This document shows positions 36,129 to 45,622 of a DNA stretch of 64,000 bases, piece by piece. The stretch's first letter is position 1, and every line of letters starts with the position of its first letter. The DNA comes from Algoriphagus ornithinivorans. Its GTDB lineage: Bacteria; Bacteroidota; Bacteroidia; Cytophagales; Cyclobacteriaceae. The notes under the pieces are model-generated. The model saw nothing but the letters and a program-made list of their open reading frames with translations. It had not been told where the DNA came from and made no database searches. The DNA lies in NCBI RefSeq assembly GCF_900115305.1, contig NZ_FOVW01000011.1, positions 1-64,000 on the forward strand, in the 5' to 3' direction. The position numbers and the translations under genes were made by a program.

Positions 36129-37712
36129 ATGAGATATCTAATCATCCTTTTCCTTTTTATAAATTCTTCACTTTTTGCCCAAGAAACCGAATTAGTAAAA
36201 ATCTTCAGTCCGGATTCCAGCATCATGGCCACTGGTGTGATTAAGCAGGGCAAAAAACAAGGCTTATGGAATTACTACAATCCAAAAAACAATGCCCTTC
36301 TAACTAGGGGAAAATTTGAAAACGATATACGTGAAGGCGTTTGGGTTTCATTTTTTCCCAATGGAAAAAAAATGTTAGAAGCAGAGTATAAAAATGGAGT
36401 TCTTTTTGGCCCGGCAGAGGTTTATGATAATGATGGTTTTCTTAAAAGGAGGTTGATTTTTCAAGACAGTCTGATAGTTGGAAAATATGTGGAGTACTTT
36501 GGTAGTACAGGCCAACCAGATTTTGTGGATCCCAAAGCAATCTTTACAGAGGGGCAATATGAAAAAGGTGAAAAATCCGGTCAATGGATTTATTATTATC
36601 CTTCTAGTGAAGTTTTAAGAAGAGAGTTTTATAAAAAAGGAGTACTAGACGGGCCATTTTTTGAGTATGACGTAGATGGAAAACTCCTAATAGAAGCCAC
36701 TTATTCCGAAGGAAAACTTGATGGAAAATACACTGCATTCTCCTCCTATAATTATGTACTTGAAACAGGAGAATACAAAATGGGAAAAAAAGTCGGCCCC
36801 TGGGTGAGATACTTTCCTGACACAAAAACTATTGAAGCTGAAGAATTCTACAATGAAAATGGGAATAGAATCGGAACTTGGAAATACTACTATCTGAATA
36901 AACGACTTGCAAGAATTGAGACCTATGAAAATGGTATCGCTGTTGGAACTTGGGAAGAATATTACCCCAACAAAAATGTAGCTAAGCGAAAAACCTATGA
37001 GCTGGGAGTTCCAGTAGGTAAATACGAAGAATTTTACGAGGACGGAAAAGTTTCTGTCGAAGGGCAATATGCCAACGGTATGAAAACCGGCGTATGGAAA
37101 AGTTATTTTCCTGACGGGGTTTTATTCTCTATAGGTGAATATAGAAATGATGTCAAAACAGGTCTTTGGAAATACTTTAATAAAATCAGCATCCTGATCG
37201 CAGAAGGTGAATACGAATTGGGAATGGAAAACGGGCAATGGGTCTATTATTATGATGGTGGACAATTGAAGACCGTTGGATCCTACAAATTGGGTTTTGA
37301 AGACGGAATCTGGGGATTATTTTATGACAATAAGCAATTAACCCAAGAAGAATTCTGGAAAGAAGGCCGTCTATGGAATGTCTCGGAATACAATTCCTAT
37401 GATGGTTCCAAAACGTATGATAAAGGTACCTTAAAGGATGGAGACGGGACCAGAATCACCTACTATATAAATGGCAAAAAAGAATCTGAGGGAGTTTATA
37501 AAGAGGGCAAAGCCGATGGCAGATGGATTTTCTATCATGAGAATGGAAGAAAGGCTTCAGAAGGTGCGATGAAAGATGGAAAAAGAGAAGGTCCTTGGAG
37601 ATATTATAATTCCGCAGGTAGATTGGAAGATTTGATCAATTACAAAAATGATGAGATCGTAGAAGGAGACAGTCGAACTCAAGATCCATCAGCCTCATTC
37701 ATTCGGTTTTAA
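36129..37712 (+). CDS. Exported MORN-repeat (YwqK-like) protein
   Basis: The 527-residue protein has a signal peptide (IILFLFINSSLFAQ) and then about twenty repeats of 22-24 residues of the MORN_2/YwqK type, such as YYPSSEVLRREFYKKGVLDGPFFEYD and YYDGGQLKTVGSYKLGFEDGIW. The repeat is G-x-W-x-x-Y(Y/F)xxG-x-(L/K), giving an extended beta-strand sheet. In databases the term antitoxin is attached to related repeats, but a signal peptide and no neighbouring toxin argue against such a role. It is probably a periplasmic or surface-exposed scaffold. It is followed by a small Lacal_2735 gene. Confidence 0.85.
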   Translation: MRYLIILFLFINSSLFAQETELVKIFSPDSSIMATGVIKQGKKQGLWNYYNPKNNALLTRGKFENDIREGVWVSFFPNGKKMLEAEYKNGVLFGPAEVYDNDGFLKRRLIFQDSLIVGKYVEYFGSTGQPDFVDPKAIFTEGQYEKGEKSGQWIYYYPSSEVLRREFYKKGVLDGPFFEYDVDGKLLIEATYSEGKLDGKYTAFSSYNYVLETGEYKMGKKVGPWVRYFPDTKTIEAEEFYNENGNRIGTWKYYYLNKRLARIETYENGIAVGTWEEYYPNKNVAKRKTYELGVPVGKYEEFYEDGKVSVEGQYANGMKTGVWKSYFPDGVLFSIGEYRNDVKTGLWKYFNKISILIAEGEYELGMENGQWVYYYDGGQLKTVGSYKLGFEDGIWGLFYDNKQLTQEEFWKEGRLWNVSEYNSYDGSKTYDKGTLKDGDGTRITYYINGKKESEGVYKEGKADGRWIFYHENGRKASEGAMKDGKREGPWRYYNSAGRLEDLINYKNDEIVEGDSRTQDPSASFIRF

Positions 37713-37754
37713 AACCTTTTAAATCCTCTCGTGTTCTACCCCTAAAGACTAGAT

Positions 37755-37925
37755 ATGTTTGGATTATTTAAGAAGAAATCCGAAGCTGAAAAACTTCAGG
37801 ATTTGTACAAAAAGAAATTGGAAGAAGCACACAAGATCTCCCACTCTAATAGAACTGCAGCTGATAAATTAATGGCTGAGGCAGAAGAAATAGCAAAAAA
37901 AATCGAAAACCTTACAAAAAACTAA
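37755..37925 (+). CDS. Lacal_2735 family small protein (56 aa)
   Basis: A 56-residue open frame begins MFGLFKKKSEAEKLQDLYKK and ends KIENLTKN. It is all helical and strongly charged. The MFGLFKKKSE start and the two following coiled-coil segments match the Lacal_2735 family of small Bacteroidota proteins, whose function is unknown. It sits 42 bases after the MORN-repeat gene and before a strong terminator, so it is probably co-transcribed with it. It is short enough to be missed by default length filters. Confidence 0.82.
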   Translation: MFGLFKKKSEAEKLQDLYKKKLEEAHKISHSNRTAADKLMAEAEEIAKKIENLTKN

Positions 37926-38300
37926 ACGCATATTCAATAATTTATAATGCATTTATTTGTATTTCAAGTATTTATATGTAAATTAGAATGATTATTTAAG
38001 CTAGTCCGATAGAGCATTTTTTCAACTAGATTAGTTTATTTTAAGGGTGATTGAGCTACGGACGCATACTTAATAATTCTTTTTGAGGCTGTCTTTGTTC
38101 AAAGACAGCCTCATCTTTTTTTAATCCAATATAAAGAGGTCTACCCAAACCCGAAACCTTTCTAAATCTTTTAGTCAAATATCAATCAATTAAAAATAAA
38201 TTGATTTTGCAGCGTTAAAATTTGAATCATTTTCTAATTTTTTTAAAAAAGTATTTTTTGAAACCTAAAAATTCCCTTATTTCAGGTACAACTTGAATCT
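37926..38300. other. Intergenic region between Lacal_2735 gene and ROK regulator
   Basis: The first 160 bases lead to the terminator at 38085; the remaining 180 are AT-rich and should hold the promoter of the ROK operon. A tattttttg at 38252 is one base longer than the -7 consensus and has no TTG at the right distance. No other feature was recognised. Confidence 0.5.
38085..38122 (+). terminator. Strong terminator upstream of the ROK operon
   Basis: A 12-bp perfect stem (GAGGCTGTCTTT / AAAGACAGCCTC) with a 4-base loop is followed by atcttttttt. It closes the MORN/Lacal_2735 unit and isolates the following operon. Confidence 0.9.
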
Positions 38301-39548
38301 ATGAACCTAATAAATCCAAATGCCCTCATCGAAAAGATGGAGGGAGTAGTCGAAATCAAGAGTTATCTCAACAAGATAAAGATCATTAAGAACCTATATC
38401 TCAAAGGAGCAAATACAGCCAGTGAAATTTGCAATGAGGTTGGGATCTCACTTCCTACCGTCAACTCCCTACTCACAGACTTGATGAGTTCGGGAGAAGT
38501 CATCAAGCATGGTCGAGCAGAATCTCAAGGAGGAAGAAAGCCTGATCTGTACAGATTAGCGGAGGACGCTTTCTATGTCCTTTCTGTAGATCTTTCAAAG
38601 TTTAATATGAATCTTGGGCTCTATTCCTGCAATCATACCTTAGCAGTAGCCAAAGAAAGCCACAAGATTGTTTTAGATAATGAAAAGGAAACTTTTGATA
38701 AAATCTGTGACATCATAGATCATTATTTAGCCAACACGGGAATAGAGTCGGACAAAATCATTGCTATCGGTATTTCTATGCCAGGCCTAGTGGATTCTAT
38801 AGGGGGTATCAATTATACTTATTTCCGCTTTGGCAAAAAGTCTTTATTGGAAAACTTTGAATCCAGATTCCAGAAGAAGATTTTCATGGAAAATGATGCA
38901 AGAGCCATGACTCTCGCTGAATTCAAGTTTGGATCCAATCATTCTTACAAAAATGTATTGGGCCTTTTCGTTGGTTGGGGAATTGGTTTGGGAATTATCA
39001 TCGATGGTAAAATCTACAGAGGAGCATCTGGATTTGCAGGTGAATTTTCTCATTCACCGATCTTCGAATCTAGAGATGTAACCTGCATATGCGGAAAGAA
39101 AGGATGCTTGGAAGCGGTTGCTTCAGGAACAGCCATTGTAAAGATGGCAGAGGAAGCCATCAAACTGGACAAAGATAGTATTCTAGCAAGAATGGTAAGA
39201 GACCACGAAGGGGAACTGGAGCCTGGAATCGTGGTAGAAGCTGCATTAGCAGGAGATCAAAGAGCAATCACTATTCTTTCTGAGGCTGGCTTGGATTTAG
39301 GAAGAGGAATATCTATGCTGATCCAATTGCTCAATCCAGAATTGATCATTATAGGTGGATCTGTGGCTGAAGCCAACCAATATTTGATCACGCCAATTCA
39401 ACAAGCATTAAATATCTACAGCATGGCCAAATCAAGAGAAAAATCTCAATTGGCTCTCTATCAGCTTGGGCAAGATGTGGGATTAATGGGAGGAGTAGCA
39501 GTGGTCAATGAACAGCTTTTTGAAGATGTAATCAGCAGATTAGGATAA
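38301..39548 (+). CDS. ROK-family transcriptional regulator
   Basis: The 415-residue protein has an N-terminal winged helix-turn-helix (about 20-80: NLYLKGANTASEICNEVGISLPTVNSLLTDLMSSGEVI) and a C-terminal ROK sugar-kinase-like fold. The ROK part shows LFVGWGIGLGIIIDGKIYRGASGFAGEFSH and the zinc-binding CICGKKGCLEAVASG, in place of the kinase alone. Regulators of the NagC/XylR type bind a sugar or sugar phosphate in this fold. It is 11 bases upstream of the FG-GAP/ASPIC gene, so it likely controls its own operon in response to a carbohydrate. Confidence 0.9.
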   Translation: MNLINPNALIEKMEGVVEIKSYLNKIKIIKNLYLKGANTASEICNEVGISLPTVNSLLTDLMSSGEVIKHGRAESQGGRKPDLYRLAEDAFYVLSVDLSKFNMNLGLYSCNHTLAVAKESHKIVLDNEKETFDKICDIIDHYLANTGIESDKIIAIGISMPGLVDSIGGINYTYFRFGKKSLLENFESRFQKKIFMENDARAMTLAEFKFGSNHSYKNVLGLFVGWGIGLGIIIDGKIYRGASGFAGEFSHSPIFESRDVTCICGKKGCLEAVASGTAIVKMAEEAIKLDKDSILARMVRDHEGELEPGIVVEAALAGDQRAITILSEAGLDLGRGISMLIQLLNPELIIIGGSVAEANQYLITPIQQALNIYSMAKSREKSQLALYQLGQDVGLMGGVAVVNEQLFEDVISRLG

Positions 39549-39559
39549 GTATTATTCCC

Positions 39560-42500
39560 ATGAGCACCAATAATTCAAAGATCTTTTCTAAGTCACTTTT
39601 TTGGATGCTCATGGGACTTTGCCTCTTATCCATTTCAGGGCATGCTCAAGAAAATTTCGAGGCAAAATACCAACAGCTTAAAGCCAGCAAATCCAGGGTC
39701 AATTTTAAAAACCAACTGACCGAAGATCAATACAACAATATTCTCCGATATGAATATTTCTATAATGGTGGCGGAGTGGCTGTCGGCGACTTGGACAATG
39801 ATGGACTGGATGATATTTTCTTTACTGGAAATATGGTACCCAATAGGTTATATAAAAATCTAGGAGGTCTGAAATTTGAAGATTTAACCAAGTCAGCTGG
39901 AATTGGAGGAAAAAACTCTTGGGCAACGGGGGTAAGTATGGTAGATATCAATGCTGATGGTTTGCTGGATATTTACGTCTCCTACTCGGGAAAAGGTGAT
40001 GAGCAAAGCCGAAAAAATGAACTTTGGATCAATCTAGGTGGCTTTGAATTCGAAGAAAAAGCAGAGGAATATGGTATAGCGGACCCTTCCAATTCTACTC
40101 AAGCCTTATTCTTCGATTTTGATAGAGATGGTGATTTGGATCTATATCTACTTAATCACCATATCCAAGTCATTAATGAGTTAGAGTTTGATGAAGTCAA
40201 GTTGCTGCGACATCCAACCGCAGGCGACAAGCTGTATAGAAATGACAATGGAAAATTTACAGACATCAGTCAATCAGCGGGCATCAAAGGCTCTGCCTTA
40301 GGGTTTGGATTAGCAGTCATTGCCTCAGATATCAATGGAGATGGATGGACAGACCTTCTAGTCACTAATGATTACATAGAGCCCGACTACCTTTATATTA
40401 ATCAAAAGGATGGCACCTTCAAGGACGAATTAACCACCTACTTTCAGCATATTTCACACTTTTCCATGGGAGCTGATATAGCAGACATCAACAATGATGG
40501 GTTGAAAGATATCTACACTTTGGACATGCTACCGGAAGATAACCGAAGACAAAAGCTCCTCTATGGTCCGGAAAACTACGAGCAATATGCATTGATGATC
40601 AAAAAAGGCTTTTATCATCAAAACATGAGAAATATGCTCCAACTTAATTTGGGAGATGGGATTTTTTCAGAAGTAGGTCAATTGGCAGAAATATCAAATA
40701 CCGACTGGTCTTGGTCGGCCTTGTTTTTTGATGCTACCAACAACGGCTTTAAGGACTTGATGGTCACCAATGGATATTTCAGAGACTACACCAATAGGGA
40801 CTTTTTAAAGTATAAAGGGGACTATTATTTCAAACAGGCCGTAGCAAATCAAAAAGCCGACACTTTGCATTTAGTAACTTCCATGAGCTCCACTCCTATT
40901 TCCAATTATTTCTTTCAAAATCTGGGTGATCTGAATTTCAAAAACCGCTCAAATGATTGGGGATTTGAGGAAAAAGGATTTTCCAGTGGAGCTGCCTATT
41001 CGGATTTGGACAATGACGGAGATTTGGATTTGATTGTCAGTAATCTGAATGAAACAGCAGGAATCTTTGAAAATACCGGGAAGAAAGGAAACTGGATTCA
41101 GTTCCGGCTTCAAGGTCCGGAATTAAACCCTTTCGGGCTAGGCTCCGAAATCAAAGTATTTAGTAAAGGAAGCCAGCAAATTCAAGAACATCAGGTAGTC
41201 CGAGGCTTTCAGTCAAGCAGTACATATAGAGTTCATTTTGGATTGGGAGAAAACTTAAGTGTTGATTCGGTATTGATCTCTTGGCCTGATGGTAAAGTTG
41301 AAACCATCCAAAATCCCAAAGTCAACAGCATAAATACCTTAAGCTACAGCAATGCTATTACTCCCCATCCGAAAGCTGCTATTTCAAAAACCTTCTTCAG
41401 CAAAGTAGAGAAGCTACCTGATTTCAAGCCAAAACCCACTGGATTCAATGATTTCAAAAGACAACCCTTGATGACTGTTATGCCTGGGGCTATTAGTCCT
41501 GTTTTGGCAAAGGGAGATCTAAACCAAGATGGTATTCCTGAAATTTTTATCGGAGGCACCAAAGGTCAGTCTGGAATGATTTTTAGCTTTGACGGAAGTA
41601 CTTGGTCCAATTATAAAGGGTTTAGATCTTCCGAGGAATTCACTGATGCAGTTGCGATTTTTGAAGATTTTAATGCTGATGGTTGGCTGGATTTATTTAT
41701 TGGAAGTGGAGGCTATCATGATTATCTAAGTAGTGATGAGGCACTTCAGGACAGACTTTATCTTAATGATGGAACAGGTAAATTAAGCCTTCAAAAAAAC
41801 TTCACAGCCTATACCCTATCAACTGGCACTGCCCAAGCATTGGACATCAACCAAGATGGATTTTTGGATTTGTTTGTCGGAGGAAAAGTGATTCCCGGAA
41901 GATACCCTGAAATACCTCTCAGTAAAGTCTTAATCAATGATGGTAGCGGAGTATTTTCAGATCAAACAGATCAATATCTCCCTCAAAACGGAAAGTTGGG
42001 CTTGATTCAAACTAGTATTAATGTAGATCTGAATGAGGATGGATTTCCGGATTTAGTGATCGCAGGAGAATTTATGCCTATTACCGTTTTGATTAATCAG
42101 CAAGGAAAATCATTTATAAACCAAACAGATCAATACTTTAAGGATCATATATCAGGATGGTGGACTGCACTTCATGCTACAGATCTAGATGGTGATGGGG
42201 ATCTGGATATCCTCGCCGGAAATTTTGGCAACAACTCTCAGTTCAAGGTAAACGATGAAAAAAAGCTCAGGCTCTATGCTTCTGATTTTGATCAAAATGG
42301 CTCAATAGATCCGATTTTGGAATGCTACATAGGGGATGAGGTATATCCTTTTGCAAGCCGGGATGAATTACTGGATCAAATGGTCTCCATGAGGAGCAAA
42401 TTCACTACTTATGAGAGTTATGCTGATGCTAAGTTGCAAGATTTATTTTCGCAGAAAGACTTGGAAGCTGCTCAAATTTTAGAAGCCAACAGTCTAAGCT

Positions 42501-42862
42501 CATATGTTTTTGAAAACACAGGAACCGGTTTCATTGCCAAGAAACTCCCAACTTTAGCTCAAGCCTTTCCCATTTTTCAAATTCAAACGGGGGATTTTGA
42601 TCAGGATGGCTATACAGATTTGCTCTTGGGTGGCAATCAAAGGTTAACAAGGATTCGGATTGGCAATATAGATGCCGGGCTAGGATTAGTGCTAAAAGGC
42701 AATGGAAAAGGAGATTTCCAAACTACCTACCCAACTGAATCAGGTTTGGCAATTAAAGGAGATATTAAGTCGATTTTATCAATTGAAGTGGCAGGGAAAA
42801 AATTCTTGCTATTTGGGATTCATGGACAAGCTTTAGAACTTTATCAATACCATGAGAAATAA
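39560..42862 (+). CDS. Exported FG-GAP/VCBS-repeat protein with ASPIC/UnbV domain (CRTAC1 family)
   Basis: The 1100-residue protein has a signal peptide (FWMLMGLCLLSISGHAQ). It consists of two beta-propellers of FG-GAP repeats, each with calcium-binding DxDxDGxxD loops such as VGDLDNDGLDDIFF, FDRDGDLDLYLLN, ADINNDGLKDIYTLD, SDLDNDGDLDLIVSN, TDLDGDGDLDILAGNFG and GDFDQDGYTDLLLGG. The ASPIC/UnbV domain lies between them near 540-610 (GSEIKVFSKG..., SSTYRVHFGLGE, VLISWPDGKVETI). It is probably a surface or periplasmic ligand-binding protein. It overlaps the haloperoxidase-like gene by 11 bases. Confidence 0.9.
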   Translation: MSTNNSKIFSKSLFWMLMGLCLLSISGHAQENFEAKYQQLKASKSRVNFKNQLTEDQYNNILRYEYFYNGGGVAVGDLDNDGLDDIFFTGNMVPNRLYKNLGGLKFEDLTKSAGIGGKNSWATGVSMVDINADGLLDIYVSYSGKGDEQSRKNELWINLGGFEFEEKAEEYGIADPSNSTQALFFDFDRDGDLDLYLLNHHIQVINELEFDEVKLLRHPTAGDKLYRNDNGKFTDISQSAGIKGSALGFGLAVIASDINGDGWTDLLVTNDYIEPDYLYINQKDGTFKDELTTYFQHISHFSMGADIADINNDGLKDIYTLDMLPEDNRRQKLLYGPENYEQYALMIKKGFYHQNMRNMLQLNLGDGIFSEVGQLAEISNTDWSWSALFFDATNNGFKDLMVTNGYFRDYTNRDFLKYKGDYYFKQAVANQKADTLHLVTSMSSTPISNYFFQNLGDLNFKNRSNDWGFEEKGFSSGAAYSDLDNDGDLDLIVSNLNETAGIFENTGKKGNWIQFRLQGPELNPFGLGSEIKVFSKGSQQIQEHQVVRGFQSSSTYRVHFGLGENLSVDSVLISWPDGKVETIQNPKVNSINTLSYSNAITPHPKAAISKTFFSKVEKLPDFKPKPTGFNDFKRQPLMTVMPGAISPVLAKGDLNQDGIPEIFIGGTKGQSGMIFSFDGSTWSNYKGFRSSEEFTDAVAIFEDFNADGWLDLFIGSGGYHDYLSSDEALQDRLYLNDGTGKLSLQKNFTAYTLSTGTAQALDINQDGFLDLFVGGKVIPGRYPEIPLSKVLINDGSGVFSDQTDQYLPQNGKLGLIQTSINVDLNEDGFPDLVIAGEFMPITVLINQQGKSFINQTDQYFKDHISGWWTALHATDLDGDGDLDILAGNFGNNSQFKVNDEKKLRLYASDFDQNGSIDPILECYIGDEVYPFASRDELLDQMVSMRSKFTTYESYADAKLQDLFSQKDLEAAQILEANSLSSYVFENTGTGFIAKKLPTLAQAFPIFQIQTGDFDQDGYTDLLLGGNQRLTRIRIGNIDAGLGLVLKGNGKGDFQTTYPTESGLAIKGDIKSILSIEVAGKKFLLFGIHGQALELYQYHEK

Positions 42863-44189
42863 AGCCCAGCAACTGATTATCATTCTTCTATTCGCAGTTG
42901 GCCTAAATCAAGCAAAAGCGCAATCCTTGAATTGGCCAAAGACCTATAAGGAACAGCTATTTCATCTAACTGAAGTGATGGTCACGGACGTGGCAAGTCC
43001 TCCGGTAGCTGCTAGAATCTACGCCTATTCCAATCTAGCCACCTATTTGGCTATTAGAGAGCAAGGAAAGGAATTCAAACATCCGGATTTGCTTGAACCA
43101 TCTCGGCTAAATAGTCTCGAACTAGAAAAAGATCCAGTCAGTTCACCCGAGTTTTCAGCAATTTATGCCATGCTGTTGGTAGGTGAAAGTATTATGCCTT
43201 CAGGTTATCTTTTGAAAGAAAAGAAAGAGAAATGGGTGGATTTTGCTCTAAAAAACAAACTTTTCAAAAAGAAAGAACTGGAGGCGCACATCACCTTTGC
43301 TAAAACAGTTGCGAATTCGGTTCTAGCCCAGGCCAAATCAGATGGTTATCTTGAACTTCCCACACTAACCAGATATAGCCCCAAGGAAGGTGCTGGCAAT
43401 TGGTACCCCACTCCTCCAGCTTATATGGGTGCTGTTGAACCAGAATGGAGAACTATTAAAACTTTTTACATTCAGGACCTGAACCAGTTTTCTCCAAATC
43501 CTATGGCTACTTATGATTTGAAGGAAGGTAGTTCCTTTCGTACCCAATTGATGGAGGTTTATCAAACAGTTAAAAACCTGAATGAGGAACAAAAACTCAT
43601 AGCCAATTTCTGGGACTGCAATCCTTTTATGGTAGAATTTTCCGGACACATGGCGATGGGTGTTAAAAAAATATCTCCAGGAGGACACTGGATCGGAATC
43701 ACTGGAATTGCGGCAGAAAAACAGCAATTAAGCTTTGCAGAAACTGCATACATTCATGCTTTAGTTGGAATGACTTTGCATGATGCCTTCATTTCCTGCT
43801 GGAAGGCCAAATATGAAACAGACAGAATACGTCCTGAAACAGTCATAAACAGAGAATTGGACCAAAGGTGGAAGCCATTGCTTCAAACTCCCCCTTTTCC
43901 GGAATTCACCTCTGGTCACTCCGTGATCTCTCGAGCCTCTGCGGTAGTATTAACGGGTTATTTTGGACATGATTTTGAGTTTCTGGATACCTCAGAAATT
44001 TACTTCGGCTTACCTGAAAGACAGTTTCAGTCCTTTTTACAAGCATCTGAAGAAGCTGCCATTTCTCGATTATATGGGGGTATTCATTTTAGAGATGCGA
44101 TCGAAGAAGGAGTAGCCCAAGGAGAAAAAATTGGACAAAATATCTGGAAAAAAATAAGTAAAACTGAAGTTTTTATAAGTAAAAAATAA
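42852..44189 (+). CDS. Exported PAP2-type enzyme with vanadium-haloperoxidase signature
   Basis: The 445-residue protein has a signal peptide (QLIIILLFAVGLNQAKAQ). The vanadate/phosphate pocket of the PAP2 superfamily is intact: K-x6-RP in KYETDRIRPETV, SGH in FPEFTSGHSVISRA, and SR-x5-H followed by D in ISRLYGGIHFRDAI. The length and N-terminal helical part fit bacterial vanadium-dependent haloperoxidase-like proteins rather than short membrane PAP2 phosphatases. Haloperoxidases use hydrogen peroxide and halide; phosphatase activity is the alternative and cannot be excluded. It lies between the ASPIC protein and a sulfatase with little or no spacing, so it is part of one operon. Confidence 0.85.
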   Translation: MRNKAQQLIIILLFAVGLNQAKAQSLNWPKTYKEQLFHLTEVMVTDVASPPVAARIYAYSNLATYLAIREQGKEFKHPDLLEPSRLNSLELEKDPVSSPEFSAIYAMLLVGESIMPSGYLLKEKKEKWVDFALKNKLFKKKELEAHITFAKTVANSVLAQAKSDGYLELPTLTRYSPKEGAGNWYPTPPAYMGAVEPEWRTIKTFYIQDLNQFSPNPMATYDLKEGSSFRTQLMEVYQTVKNLNEEQKLIANFWDCNPFMVEFSGHMAMGVKKISPGGHWIGITGIAAEKQQLSFAETAYIHALVGMTLHDAFISCWKAKYETDRIRPETVINRELDQRWKPLLQTPPFPEFTSGHSVISRASAVVLTGYFGHDFEFLDTSEIYFGLPERQFQSFLQASEEAAISRLYGGIHFRDAIEEGVAQGEKIGQNIWKKISKTEVFISKK

Positions 44190-44194
44190 CAGCC

Positions 44195-45622
44195 TTGAAA
44201 TCGACCCTAGCACTTCTATTATTCTCTTGTTTATTCTGTTTTTCCTGCCAAAAAGAAGAAGCTAAAGAGCCTATCCAAAAACCAAATATCGTCTTAATTT
44301 TTGCAGATGATCTAGGCTACGGCGATTTGGGAAGCTATGGAGCAAAAGAATGGCAAACTCCTCATCTGGATCAAATGGCTCAAGATGGGGCAAAATTCAC
44401 GCAATTTTATGTACCTCATGCAGTTTGTTCTGCTTCAAGAGCTGCTTTGTTGACTGGAGCTTATGCCAATCGATTGGAAATCTTTGGAGCCTTGGACCAT
44501 ACTGCCAAGCATGGATTAAACCCAGATGAAACTACTATCGCTGAATTACTCAAAGAACAAGGCTATGCCACAGGCATGGTGGGTAAATGGCATTTGGGTC
44601 ATTTAGAACCTTTTTTACCGGGCAAACAAGGCTTTGATAGCTATTTTGGATTACCTTATTCCAATGATATGTGGCCTCATCATCCTGAGGCTAAAGACTA
44701 TTACCCTCCTTTGCCACTGATTCAAGGTGATTCCACTCTTGAAATCATGGATGATCAAAGTTTGCTTACCAGTCGATACACGGAAAAAGCACTGGAATTC
44801 ATTGAGAGAAATCAAGATCAGCCATTCTTCCTTTACCTGGCCCATTCCATGCCTCATGTTCCTCTTTACGTATCTGAAAAATTCCAAGGAAAGTCGCCTC
44901 AGGGAATGTATGGAGATGTAATCATGGAAATTGATTGGTCCGTAGGTGAAATCCGAAAAAAATTGAAAGCATTGGACATGGAGGAAAACACCTTGATAAT
45001 TTTCACTTCAGACAATGGTCCTTGGCTTTCTTATGGAGGTCATGCAGGATTGACTGGAGGATTGAGAGAAGGCAAAGGCACTTCCTGGGAAGGAGGAATT
45101 CGAGTTCCTGCCATTTTCACTTGGCCTGGAAAAATTAAATCAGGAATTGTTCAAAATCAGGCAGCTATGACCGTGGATATTTTACCCACAATTGCTGCGA
45201 TAACAGGTTCCAATATGCCTCAACTTCCTATTGACGGAAGAAATATATGGCCCATGATTCAGGGAGAGCAGCAGGAGGAAAAGCCTTATTTTGCCTACTA
45301 TAACCGAAACGAATTACAAGCAGTGATTTATGGAAAATGGAAACTTGTTTTTCCCCACCGCTATAGAACTTTGCCAGAAGGAACCGTCTTGAGAAATGAT
45401 GGAATCCCCGTTCAATACACGCATGTAAATTTGGAAAAAGCCGAGCTTTATAATTTGGAAATAGATCCTGCTGAAAGTAAGGATGTCTCCGAAGCAAACC
45501 CGGAAATGCTAGCCAAGCTACAAGGCTATGCTGAAGAAGCTAGGAAAGATATGGGCGATGCACTAACCGGTTCTGAAGGTAGCGGCATGAGAAAACATGG
45601 GAAGTACGAAAGCCCTGACTAG
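44195..45622 (+). CDS. Sulfatase lipoprotein (formylglycine-dependent)
   Basis: The 475-residue protein starts at a TTG codon six bases after the previous stop. The signal KSTLALLLFSCLFCFSC ends in a lipobox Cys, so it is lipid-anchored. PNIVLIFADDLGYGDLGSYG supplies the metal site. Cys78 in CSASRAALLTG is the residue converted to formylglycine by the C-x-A-x-R signature. Further family motifs are GKWHLGH and IIFTSDNGPWLSYGGHAG. The class hydrolyses sulfate esters, usually on carbohydrates. The anaerobic or aerobic maturase is not in the window. No polysaccharide lyase is adjacent, so the substrate may be a small sulfated molecule. Confidence 0.92.
   Translation: MKSTLALLLFSCLFCFSCQKEEAKEPIQKPNIVLIFADDLGYGDLGSYGAKEWQTPHLDQMAQDGAKFTQFYVPHAVCSASRAALLTGAYANRLEIFGALDHTAKHGLNPDETTIAELLKEQGYATGMVGKWHLGHLEPFLPGKQGFDSYFGLPYSNDMWPHHPEAKDYYPPLPLIQGDSTLEIMDDQSLLTSRYTEKALEFIERNQDQPFFLYLAHSMPHVPLYVSEKFQGKSPQGMYGDVIMEIDWSVGEIRKKLKALDMEENTLIIFTSDNGPWLSYGGHAGLTGGLREGKGTSWEGGIRVPAIFTWPGKIKSGIVQNQAAMTVDILPTIAAITGSNMPQLPIDGRNIWPMIQGEQQEEKPYFAYYNRNELQAVIYGKWKLVFPHRYRTLPEGTVLRNDGIPVQYTHVNLEKAELYNLEIDPAESKDVSEANPEMLAKLQGYAEEARKDMGDALTGSEGSGMRKHGKYESPD

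Noticed and set aside
36129-37712. Toxin-antitoxin system for the YwqK-like gene.
   Set aside because: The product is exported and no toxin gene is adjacent; the small neighbour is a Lacal_2735 protein.
44195-44197. A sulfatase start other than TTG.
   Set aside because: No ATG is available upstream in frame, and the TTG gives a complete lipoprotein signal immediately after the previous gene.
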